NCBI GenBank assembly: GCA_963704815.1
Contig: CAVPHU010000001.1
Location: 1,756,907-1,820,906 of the forward strand
Length of the DNA stretch: 64,000 nt
Origin: DATKWD01 sp963704815
GTDB lineage: Bacteria > Actinomycetota > Acidimicrobiia > Acidimicrobiales > Salinilacustritrichaceae
Direction of reading: 5' to 3'
A model generated the notes under the pieces. That model was given only the letters and a program-made list of their open reading frames with translations, was not told where the DNA came from and made no database searches. Each line of letters opens with the position of its first letter. Position 1 is the first letter of the stretch. Made by a program: the position numbers and the translations under genes. Shown here one piece after another: positions 18,567 through 25,770 of this stretch.

Positions 18567-19159
18567 CACGTCATCTCCTGTTGGTTGATCGTCCGTCTTG
18601 CCCTGGGGGTTCCGCCTGCCCGCCTGCCAGAGGTGCTCATCACCGATCCGCCAGAGCACCATTGCCGACCAAGAGCGCTGCGATGCATGCCTCGGTCGGC
18701 GGGTGGGTGCGGAACCGGGTCGAGAACTCGATGTCGCGACCGGTCGACGGATTGATGGTGGAGGCCGGAGCCTGCGCTCGAGCGACCCTCCATCGGCACC
18801 GAGCGGGCAGCGATGGCATCGCTACCCCGGCGCGACCGGCGAGTACGGCCAGACCGGCCAGCAGGGTGTAGGTCTTCAGTGTGTTCTTTGAACACCGGGC
18901 TTCCTTTCAGCACACGACAAAGTTGACGTTTGCTGAAAGTCTCCCCGCCCGAAAATTCGGACTGGCCACACCGGACCCGCAACGGGTCGTACTGACGACT
19001 GGCCTCGAGGGGTACTCCCCTTCAGTGGCGACGATGATACACCGCCGCAGACCACATTGCACGCGAAATGCCAATCAATTCACACCTAATAGATCATGTG
19101 TAATCCATTGCGGTTGTCTTGGTGCCGTCCGCGAGACGATCGCCACCGATCACACCTCG
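18567..19159. other. No intact gene; lower-GC scar-like stretch
   Basis: On the minus strand between about 18890 and 18650, one frame reads KTYTLLAGLAVLAGRAG and later GRDIEFSTRFRTHPPTE. It would need an indel to join the GTG at 18890, so it could be a broken exported protein. Bases 19030-19130 are clearly more AT-rich than the surroundings, which suggests foreign origin or a junction. Confidence 0.35.
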
Positions 19160-19285
19160 ATCGCGCCTGACGTGTTCACGCTGCTTGACGACGGCCTGGC
19201 CTACGTGAAGGACGGACAAGATCTACGCCGCGGCCGAGGGGAATCCCGAAGGCGCCGATGGCATGGCCCCGATTCCTGCCGACCA
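19160..19285 (+). pseudogene. Partial duplicate of the ferredoxin gene
   Basis: This stretch matches 16622-16747 of the ferredoxin gene at roughly 90% identity by eye, from the codons for IAPDVFTLLDDG to those for MAPIPAD. A 2-base deletion after GTGAAGGACGG shifts the frame, and both the N-terminal cluster motif and the C-terminal CPGEC are missing. It is therefore a non-functional fragment. The breakpoint on the right joins directly to a WD40-like fragment. Confidence 0.85.
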
Positions 19286-19290
19286 TCACC

Positions 19291-19518
19291 ATGTCACTGT
19301 CCCTCGACGGCTCGACCCTCGCACTCGGCGGCGGAGTCAGTGACGGAGTCGGCGGCGGGGTCGGCCACCCGATCCGGGTCGTCGACCTCAGGCCGGACCA
19401 TTGGGCCGAGGCCGCCTGTCGGCTGGCCGGCCGCAACCTCACGCACGAGGAGTGGGTGACGAACATCGGCGACCTCGCCGACTACCGACTGACCTGCCCC
19501 GACCTGGCGCCCGGCTGA
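19291..19518 (+). pseudogene. C-terminal remnant of a WD40-repeat protein
   Basis: 75 codons. SLSLDGSTLAL and RVVDLRPDHW look like the last WD blade, and the ending EAACRLAGRNLTHEEW then YRLTCPDL is the characteristic tail of actinobacterial WD40/BTAD-type sensor proteins, which normally exceed 1000 residues. Everything N-terminal is missing, replaced by the ferredoxin fragment. A Gly-Val-rich stretch (GGGVSDGVGGGVG) replaces the expected blade sequence. Confidence 0.6.
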
Positions 19519-19672
19519 ACGACCTCGACTCCGTGGCGGTTGAACCTCTCAAGCCGAGCTGGCGACAACATCGCGGGAGAAGTCGCCGTAGCGCCAACCG
19601 TCAGCACCGATCCCGACTATCCGCTCTGCGTATTCGCGTGGAGCATGATTCTCGAGTAGGAACGATGGGAAG

Positions 19673-19930
19673 GTGGACCCGGACGAAGCCGATACCGTCG
19701 TTCTCGACCGGCTACGAGCCATCTGCGCCAGATTCCCGGGCGCCGACGAGGGCGAGCTTCAGGACCGCCCCCTGTTCCGCGTCGGCCGGAGACGGTTCGC
19801 CATCTTCAACGGCAACGGCTCACCGTCTCGACCTCGCTGGAACGCGTCGGGTCGATCACTGCACTTCCTCACGGACCCGAAGAGCGAGACGCTCTGACCC
19901 AAGACCCCCGATTCTCAGCCCCGTGCCGAG
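19673..19930 (+). pseudogene. YjbR/MmcQ-like protein, frameshifted and truncated
   Basis: From GTG at 19673 the frame reads LDRLRAICARFPGADEGELQ, PLFRVGRRRFAIFNG and SGRSLHFLTDP, matching the N-terminal two thirds of YjbR-type (CyaY-like fold) proteins. It then stops at 19897. A different frame continues with DALTQDPRFS, the next conserved segment, before homology ends. One indel plus a true C-terminal truncation is the simplest reading. Confidence 0.65.
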
Positions 19931-19955
19931 CAACCGATCTGAGCAAGCGCGTGTG

Positions 19956-20273
19956 TCAGTCGAGGCCGAGGACCGTCGTCAACGCTTCGTCGACGCCCCA
20001 CAGTTCCTCAGGCGCGAGGTGCCCACAGAGTTCGCCGAGTCGCGACGTGTCCACGGCTCCCAGTTGTTCGACCAGTACTCGGGTCGTTTGGCCCTCGAGG
20101 TCGACCTCGGGTCGGAAGGATGCAGCACGAGCACTCGCGGACGTGGGCGCAACGAGCACAACCGAGCGAGGCAGGAACTCGTCGGCCTGGACGACGACGC
20201 CGTACCGGTCACCGTGTTGTTCGTGTCCGACACCCTTGGGCATCTTGAAGCGGTACACGTCACCGCGGCGCAC
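19956..20273 (-). CDS. Type II toxin, PemK/MazF family
   Basis: 105 residues. MRRGDVYRFKMPKGVGHEQH and GDRYGVVVQADEFL, with VVLVAPTSASA, match the PemK/MazF fold: RGDV start, GxRP-like loop reading GDRYGVV, and the central beta strand. Family members are ribosome-independent or ribosome-associated mRNA endonucleases. The start overlaps the antitoxin gene by 14 bases, the standard antitoxin-first arrangement. It appears intact. Confidence 0.85.
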   Translation of the reverse strand: MRRGDVYRFKMPKGVGHEQHGDRYGVVVQADEFLPRSVVLVAPTSASARAASFRPEVDLEGQTTRVLVEQLGAVDTSRLGELCGHLAPEELWGVDEALTTVLGLD

Positions 20274-20499
20274 GCAGTGACTCCATCAGGCCGGCGACCG
20301 CGAGCATCTCGTCCCGGTCGGTCTCATCAGCTTCGAGCGCTGCGACCTCCGCAGCGAGGGTGGAGCGCTCACGGAGACGACGAGCCGACGCGATCAACGA
20401 ACTGCGAATCGCATCAGACCGAGACATCCCGGCAGCCTCCAACGCGCGGAGCGCCTGCTCGGCCTCGTCATCGAGCCGGACTGAGATCGCATGAGCCAT
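20260..20499 (-). CDS. Ribbon-helix-helix antitoxin
   Basis: 79 residues. ISVRLDDEAEQALRALEAAG followed by MSRSDAIRSSLIASARRL is a CopG/RHH DNA-binding domain; the Glu/Asp-rich C-terminus (ALEADETDRDEML) is the expected toxin-binding tail. The ATG at 20499 lies one base from the palindromic operator at 20501-20535, so the antitoxin probably autorepresses the pair. Confidence 0.85.
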   Translation of the reverse strand: MAHAISVRLDDEAEQALRALEAAGMSRSDAIRSSLIASARRLRERSTLAAEVAALEADETDRDEMLAVAGLMESLRAPR

Positions 20500-20500
20500 G

Positions 20501-20535
20501 CCACCACTGTATCACGGAACGTGATACAGTGGTGG
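20501..20535. promoter_or_regulatory. Perfect palindromic operator of the TA pair
   Basis: Two 15-base arms (CCACCACTGTATCAC and its exact complement) are separated by GGAAC. It abuts the antitoxin ATG and is AT-richer than its surroundings. The most likely role is an RHH antitoxin operator. It also lies at the point where the upstream toxin remnant loses homology. Confidence 0.8.
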
Positions 20536-20702
20536 CGCTCGAACGCCGTCCCACCATCGGATGAGCACGAAGGGCTGCTCGTCTTGCGCAGCTCGAACGA
20601 CCGACTCCTGGCGATGTCGGCCCGCAGGCCGAAGGAAAGCCCCAACTGCCGGTCGAGCTGATCGAAGAACGCCGGACTGGTCCGGACGACCCGTCGCGTC
20701 AC
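20536..20702 (-). pseudogene. Remnant of a RelE/ParE-like toxin gene
   Basis: From GTG at 20702 (overlapping the antitoxin stop as GTGA) the frame reads RVVRTSPAFFDQLDRQL, the typical opening of a RelE/ParE-like toxin. After about residue 22 the frame loses family character and runs into the palindrome of the next TA pair. Only the first quarter of an ~95-residue toxin is recognisable, so it is probably inactive. Confidence 0.55.
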
Positions 20703-20887
20703 GCAGGCGGAAGATCGATCCCACGCTCCGCGAGGAGCTCGCGGCCCCGTCGACGCGCCCGTGCCACGAAGTCGGAATCGACATCGGCAAGGTCACTCAC
20801 GATCGACTCCGCTGCGAGGCGCTGCCGCTCCCCCATCGGCAGAGTCTCGAGCTCCTCCGCCGAAAGCACACGCGCCTCATCAGCCAT
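20699..20887 (-). CDS. Antitoxin-like small protein of a decayed TA pair
   Basis: 62 residues, acidic: EARVLSAEELETLPMGERQR then DSDFVARARRRGRELLAERG. The motif order (LSxEELxxLP, ERQRL, FxxRARxRGRELLAE) fits short antitoxins that accompany RelE/ParE toxins in actinobacteria. The reading frame is complete. Its toxin partner downstream is truncated, so this is probably an orphan antitoxin. Confidence 0.6.
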   Translation of the reverse strand: MADEARVLSAEELETLPMGERQRLAAESIVSDLADVDSDFVARARRRGRELLAERGIDLPPA

Positions 20888-20892
20888 GAGAA

Positions 20893-21021
20893 TCAGGGTA
20901 GCTGCAGCTCTCCCTCAGAGGCGCTCACCACCGTGACCTGATGCGGTCTGTTGCGCAGAGGTTGACCGCGCACGACATCGTCGCGGACCTCCTGGGGGTA
21001 GGGCTTGGGCACGTTTGACAT
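20893..21021 (-). pseudogene. N-terminal fragment of an IS3-type transposase OrfA
   Basis: From ATG at 21021 (GGAAGG just upstream) the sequence reads MSNVPKPYPQEVRDDVVR, the standard opening of an IS3-family OrfA. It then loses homology and stops at 20893. The non-coding DNA to about 21090 would be the element's left end. Only this stub remains. Confidence 0.55.
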
Positions 21022-21180
21022 CCTTCCAGGCCCGCCGAAGCAAGCCATCTCAGATGTCACCTGCCCTCGCGGCAGTCCCTGTTCGAGAAGGCGAGGGACA
21101 ACCGGGACGGGTGAGCGTTCTCCACGCCCAGTCGAATCTCACTCGCCGCGGACCTCGGCGCGCCGACTCGAGCGGCTCAG

Positions 21181-21804
21181 CTAGCGGAAGCTGTCGAGCA
21201 CCAGGTCGAGGGTGAACTCGAAGGAATCGCCGATGTCCCCGGTGCGGTGTTGGTCGACGTGATGCAACACATGGGCGTGTCGATCGGGGTCGAGCGTGCT
21301 GATCATTTCGTTGACGGCTGCCTCATCGCCCGCGAAGGTCATCGCCTGACGTTGGAGCATGAAACCGACCGTGTGGTTGAAGAGTGCGTGGTAGGCCTTG
21401 TGCGCGTCCTGTTCGCTCAGTCCTGAGGCAGCGAAGGCTGCGAGCTGCCACTCCATCAGATCGAACCGGCGTGGCCCGGGAATCGACCGCAGCCAGAGTT
21501 CGACTGACCAGGGGTGGCGTTCGAACAATGCTTTGAGGTCGAGCGCGTGGTTGCGCAAGGCGGCTCGCCACTCGAATGTGTCGTCGATGTCGGGCAACTC
21601 GAGTTGCGAGACGGCATGTTCGACCATGCCGGTGAAGAGGTCGGCCTTGCTGCTGACATGGGTGTAGAGCGACATGACCTCGAAGCCGAGCTCTCTTGCG
21701 AGGTTCCGCATCGAGAGTTTGGCCAGTCCGTCACGGTCCGCCATGCGGATTGCTGCGTCGACGATTGCCTCTCTTGTGAGTTGAGGTCGGCGTTCGGTGG
21801 TCAT
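21181..21804 (-). CDS. TetR family regulator (TetR_C type)
   Basis: 207 residues from ATG at 21804. The HTH is LTREAIVDAAIRMADRDGLA, LSMRNLARELGFEVMSLYTH and VSSKADLFTGM. The C-terminal half (ALRNHALDLKALFERHPWSV, then HALFNHTVGFMLQ) is the tetracycline-repressor-like ligand domain. It is divergent from an oxidoreductase/DUF6326 operon. Two near-identical 15-base palindromes in between are its probable operators, so it should repress both itself and the operon. Confidence 0.9.
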   Translation of the reverse strand: MTTERRPQLTREAIVDAAIRMADRDGLAKLSMRNLARELGFEVMSLYTHVSSKADLFTGMVEHAVSQLELPDIDDTFEWRAALRNHALDLKALFERHPWSVELWLRSIPGPRRFDLMEWQLAAFAASGLSEQDAHKAYHALFNHTVGFMLQRQAMTFAGDEAAVNEMISTLDPDRHAHVLHHVDQHRTGDIGDSFEFTLDLVLDSFR

Positions 21805-21826
21805 GGTTGCAAACCCTTCACGGTCT

Positions 21827-21863
21827 CCGTACAGTGTACGGAGCCAGTCAGTACACTGTACGG
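21827..21863. promoter_or_regulatory. Twin TetR operators
   Basis: CCGTACAGTGTACGG (21827-21841) is a perfect odd palindrome around its central base. CAGTACACTGTACGG (21849-21863) is the same site with one mismatch and the opposite central base. Their centres are 22 bases apart, i.e. on the same helix face after two turns, which favours cooperative binding of two dimers. Confidence 0.75.
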
Positions 21864-21919
21864 AACAGATCCTACACGGTGCCTGCTGGACACCAACAGC
21901 TATGGACGAGGGAACAGCC

Positions 21920-22964
21920 ATGACATCAACACCAACCACCATGACCGCAGTCGTGCAGCAGGCCTATGGGCTCGATGCGATCGAGATCGGCGAGCGCCCG
22001 GTGCCGACTGCGGGGCCAGGGACAACTCCGGATCAAGGTCGCCGCGAGCACGGTCAACCCGATGGATTGGCACCTTGCGACTGGATCGCCGGGGATCGTG
22101 CGACTCGCCGAGGGCTTCCGTCGTCCGAAGCACGAGATCCCTGGCCGTGAAGCGTGCGGAGTGGTCGACCAGCTCGGGTCTGGCGTGACCGACTTCGAGA
22201 TCGGCCAGTCAGTGTTCGGCTGGGTGACCGGTGCGTTCGCCGAGTACGCCATCGCCGAGGCCGATCGCATGTGGCCCGCTCCGACAGAGATGACCGACGT
22301 TCGAGTGCGCCGCACTGCCGGTTGCCGGCGCGACTGCGCTGGAAGCAATCGAACTCGGCGATGTCGTCGGGAAGCGAGTCGTCGTGAACGGCGCATCCGG
22401 AGGGGTCGGTCACTACGCCGTGCAGATCGCCAAGGCGCGCGGAGCGCACTGGGTCGCCGGGGTGTGTTCCAGCAGGAACGCGGATTTCGTGCGTGGGCTC
22501 GGCGCCGATCAGGTCGTCGAGTACGACTCCGAGGACTTCACGTCAGAGCGCTGGGATGCGATCATCGACTGCATCGGGAACCGCACGCGGCTCGGAGATC
22601 CGGCAGGGCGCTCGTCGACGACGGCCGATGGGTTGTGGTCGGCGACCACCAAGAAGGACGGATTGCTCGGCCCGCTCCCCCGCCTGGTGGCGAGGCTCGT
22701 GCGTTGGCGCTTCGGGTCGCAGTCGTGTCATTGGTTCGTTCAAGGCGAGGATGTGCGGTACCTCGAGGAACTCGCGGCACTCGTCGACGAGGGCCTCGTC
22801 CGCTCACATCTGAGCGAGACCGTCACCATGGGTGATGTGCGGGCGGGTTACGACCGAATCGAGAGCGGTCGCACGGTCGGCAAGCTCGCCGTCGACGTCG
22901 CACGGCGCACCTGGCGCCGAATCGGGCGAAGCGAGCGAACAACGAGATCGGAGCCTCATCGTGA
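21920..22964 (+). pseudogene. NAD(P)-dependent quinone-oxidoreductase-like MDR, frameshifted
   Basis: From ATG at 21920: MTAVVQQAYGLDAIEIGERP. Homology then continues in other frames through IKVAASTVNPMDWHLATG, GSGVTDFEIGQSVFGWV, VVVNGASGGVGHYAVQIAKA (NADPH-binding AxxGxxG) and LGADQVVEYDSEDF. A double shift near 22600-22640 separates LVDDGRWVVVG from DGLLGPLP. The end has YDRIESGRTVGKLAVDV. At least four indels are needed for a ~330-residue zinc-independent MDR. The likely stop at 22962-22964 overlaps the next GTG. The TetR operators lie immediately upstream. Confidence 0.75.
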
Positions 22965-23447
22965 ACACAACAACACGAACGAAGCGACTCTGGACGGGTC
23001 CGAACGAGCGCATCGACCGCTTGGAGAAGAAGGCACTCCTCTCCGCGCTGTGGATCTTCGTTCTCCTGAACTTCATCTTCCGCGACCTCCACGAGATCGT
23101 GAAGGCGGAGTTCCTCGAAGATGCGCTGAACGGAATCTACGACGGGCGAGAGGTCACCGAAGCGATGTTCCTCCTCGGAGGCATCATCGTTGAAGTACCG
23201 ATCGTGATGATGCTGATGTCGTGGGTACTTCCGCTCCGAGCGAACCGGTGGGCCAACGTCATCGTCGCGCCACTCTTCGGGCTCACCCTCATCGGGGCGC
23301 CTGGCGACCTCGACGACTACTTCCACATCGGCCTCATGATGATCGCACTCGCCGATCATCGTCTGGCAGGCGTGGAGCTGGGAACGATCCGCTCCGCAGG
23401 CTCAAACGTCGGACGAGCAAGGACTCCTTTCCACCCGCCCGAAGTGA
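22961..23447 (+). CDS. DUF6326-like four-helix membrane protein, one frameshift
   Basis: From GTG at 22961: ALLSALWIFVLLNFIFRDLH, then EVPIVMMLMSWVLPLRANRW and GDLDDYFHIGLMMIAL match the DUF6326 membrane family. At about 23353 one extra base breaks the frame. Removing it gives the expected final helix AIIVWQAWSWERSAPQ and a stop at 23445-23447, for about 161 residues. This is a clean example of an isolated single-base indel. The start overlaps the oxidoreductase stop (GTGA), so both belong to the TetR-controlled operon. Confidence 0.72.
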
Positions 23448-23839
23448 GAGGCCCGACACCGAAGATCTCGACGCCGAGCGATCCTCCGTTGGCGTCGACG
23501 GCGCCGGTGATCAAGGGAGAATCGTCCCGAGACAGAGACGCTGTTGCATTGGCGGATCGGGTGGCACCGTTGCGTTGATCGATCGACGGGCGCGGCTTGC
23601 TGGGTTGGTGCCGGGGTTCGGTTCGATCACCTCGACGAGTTGATCGAAGGCTGCCGCCACGCGCAACCGTTCATGGCGGGCTTCTATGACCGGTGGGTGA
23701 TCTCGGGCCCGAACCTGGCGGGTCAGCCGCCGCTACTCCACTGCGACGAGATGACTTCTTGGTCGAGTACGCAGAGGACACTCACGTACGCAGAGGTCAA
23801 CGGCCGCAACGGCGATCGGCTCGATCGCGGTTGCCCAGG
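23448..23839. other. Gene-poor stretch ahead of repeat copy 2
   Basis: Short protein-like fragments appear on both strands (plus: FDHLDELIEGCRHAQPFM; minus: AAFDQLVEVIEPNPGTNPA), none with a start and a family match. I cannot say which, if any, is real. The right end is repeat copy 2. Confidence 0.35.
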
Positions 23840-23890
23840 TCAGCGCAGTGACGGGGTCGATGACACCGAGGCCAGCGGACGCCGGAGCAG
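23767..23890 (+). repeat. Dispersed repeat, copy 2
   Basis: Shares with copies 1 and 3 the two GTACGCAGAGG units (18-17 bases apart), TTGCCCAGGTCAGCGCAGTG and the CCGAGGCC block, then diverges. Its last 50 bases overlap the 3' end of the NrfD-like gene and supply its stop codon. Confidence 0.75.
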
Positions 23891-24790
23891 AGTCTGGGCA
23901 CTCCCCGGGTCCGTCTGCGGCAGGTCGACCAGTGCCGAGCGCACCATCCATGCGACGGTCAGCGCTCCGGCGAGCCCGACCGCGGCGGCCACCGCGGCCG
24001 GCGTCGCCACGACCACGATCGCCACCACGACGGGGCCGACGAACGCGGCCACGTCGACGAGGCGAAGACGTGCCGTCGGATATCGCCGTTGCATCTCTGG
24101 GCCGAGATCGTGTCGCAGCAGCCACATCGGCATCATCGACCCGACGGCGAGCACCGCCGACGCCCAACGCGTCGCGTCCGTCGCAACGTTCTCGTCGGCA
24201 ATGGCAGCGATCACCAAGGCCACAGCCGATCCGAGCCAAAGCCCGGAGACACAAAGGTACGCGCTCAGCCAACGGCCGTCTCGCCACCCGGGTTGTGCCG
24301 TCGTGCTGAAGAGCACGCCCTTGTAGAGCAGTGCACCACAGGCGGGCACGAGGGCGATCGTGGCCAGCGCGAGCGCAAGGTCTCCCGTCCACGACGGCGG
24401 CTCGGTGAACCAGTCGAGGACGCCGACGACTGCCGGCACCGCCGCGCACGCCATGAAGGCCGACAACATCCAGACGCCCACCGACATCGGTGTCTCGGGC
24501 TTGAACACCCGGAGCATGTGGAACACTCTCCACGGATCGCCCAGACTCAGGGCCAGCACCGCGAGGTCCAGCGCCACGAGAACCAGCGCCAGCGGCCAAC
24601 CGACATGGATGACCCACCGGGCGTCGTCACCGACGACGAGGCGCACGAGGGTGACCACGATGAACGTGCCGACGCCGAGGTTGTTCAGAGAGATGTCGGC
24701 GGTCGCCGACACACCGCGCCATGGCGAGGCATGTGCTCCCACCTGGTCCTCGTAGCCCGTGCGCAGTGCCGGGGCGGGCCGTGTGCCCAT
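23840..24790 (-). CDS. NrfD/PsrC-like membrane subunit of formate dehydrogenase
   Basis: 316 residues with eight or nine hydrophobic segments, e.g. LNNLGVGTFIVVTLVRLVVG, PLALVLVALDLAVLALSLGD and TPMSVGVWMLSAFMACAAVP. GDPWRVFHMLRVFKPETPMS is the hallmark of NrfD-type quinone-interacting subunits. It carries no haem-ligand pattern of an FdnI-type cytochrome, so electrons likely go from the iron-sulfur subunit directly to quinone. Its ATG overlaps the FdhB stop (ATGA). The last ~16 residues fall inside dispersed repeat copy 2, so the native C-terminus may have been replaced. Confidence 0.85.
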   Translation of the reverse strand: MGTRPAPALRTGYEDQVGAHASPWRGVSATADISLNNLGVGTFIVVTLVRLVVGDDARWVIHVGWPLALVLVALDLAVLALSLGDPWRVFHMLRVFKPETPMSVGVWMLSAFMACAAVPAVVGVLDWFTEPPSWTGDLALALATIALVPACGALLYKGVLFSTTAQPGWRDGRWLSAYLCVSGLWLGSAVALVIAAIADENVATDATRWASAVLAVGSMMPMWLLRHDLGPEMQRRYPTARLRLVDVAAFVGPVVVAIVVVATPAAVAAAVGLAGALTVAWMVRSALVDLPQTDPGSAQTLLRRPLASVSSTPSLR

Positions 24791-25770
24791 CAGCTCGCCA
24801 CCATCAACGTGAGCACCAGAACCGCCAGCGCGATGCCGAAGACCGCCGCCCCGCGCAGGTAGTCACCGACCATGTTGGTCCAGGGGTCGACCGGTTCGTC
24901 GGGAAGGCCGTACACACGCGCCGGCCGGATCAGCAGATAGAAGCTGTGCAGCGCCGAATAGCGCTCGGATTCCTCGGCGCCGTAGAGGTGGGCCGAGCCG
25001 ACGCCGCGCTCGTGGAGCGTGGCGACACGATCACGTGCCTCCTCACGGAGCTCGTCGATCGGGCCGAACCTGATCGACTGGGTCGGGCAGGCCTTGGCGC
25101 ACGCCGGCGTGAGGTCGTCGGTGAGTCGGTCGTAGCAAAGCGTGCACTTGTGCGAATGCCCGTCGAGTTCGCTCTCGGCGGGCACCCCGAACGGGCAGGC
25201 GCTCACGCACGCTCCACACCCGGTGCAGATGTCGGGTTGGATCACCACACTCGAGAACTCCGAGTGGACGATCGCGCCCGTCGGGCACGACTTGTGGCAG
25301 GGCGCGCTCACACAGTGCTTGCACGAGTCGCTCATCATCAGCCAGTGACCCGACTTCGGTTCGGCGAGCAGCGCGATCAGGTCGAACTCGCCCCCGTCAC
25401 GAATGTCCGACGGCGGCAGCGGCGTCGCTGGGCTCGCTGGTTCGTCGGCAGACTCGTCACCCGTCTCGTCGAACGACTCGATGAACTTCACGTGGCGCCA
25501 CGAGGTCGCCGACAGCGCCTCGGTGTGGTCGTACGACGGGCGCCACCCGTTGGTCGCGTCGGCCGGTAGGAGATTCCACTCCTTGCAGGCCACCTCGCAC
25601 GCCTTGCACCCGATGCACACCGTCGTATCGGTGAAGAACCCCATCGGGCTCACGGGCGGCGGCTCGGCCGGGCGCTCGAACGCATACCAGATCCTGCCGA
25701 GCCCACGCGGACGCGACGGACCCTCTCGCGCCGGTCGATCGACGACCTCGAACTCGGGGATGCCGGTCAT
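24790..25770 (-). CDS. Formate dehydrogenase beta (4 x [4Fe-4S]) subunit
   Basis: 326 residues from ATG at 25770 with AGGAGA five bases upstream. Four cysteine clusters are visible: CIGCKACEVACKEWN, CKHCVSAPCHKSCPTGA, CTGCGACVSACPFGVP and CTLCYDRL followed by CAKACP. A single hydrophobic helix ends the protein (VFGIALAVLVLTLMV), as in FDH-N beta subunits that anchor to the membrane. It transfers electrons from the molybdenum/tungsten catalytic subunit to the NrfD-like partner. Both ends overlap neighbouring genes (ATGA), indicating strict co-translation. Confidence 0.92.
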   Translation of the reverse strand: MTGIPEFEVVDRPAREGPSRPRGLGRIWYAFERPAEPPPVSPMGFFTDTTVCIGCKACEVACKEWNLLPADATNGWRPSYDHTEALSATSWRHVKFIESFDETGDESADEPASPATPLPPSDIRDGGEFDLIALLAEPKSGHWLMMSDSCKHCVSAPCHKSCPTGAIVHSEFSSVVIQPDICTGCGACVSACPFGVPAESELDGHSHKCTLCYDRLTDDLTPACAKACPTQSIRFGPIDELREEARDRVATLHERGVGSAHLYGAEESERYSALHSFYLLIRPARVYGLPDEPVDPWTNMVGDYLRGAAVFGIALAVLVLTLMVAS

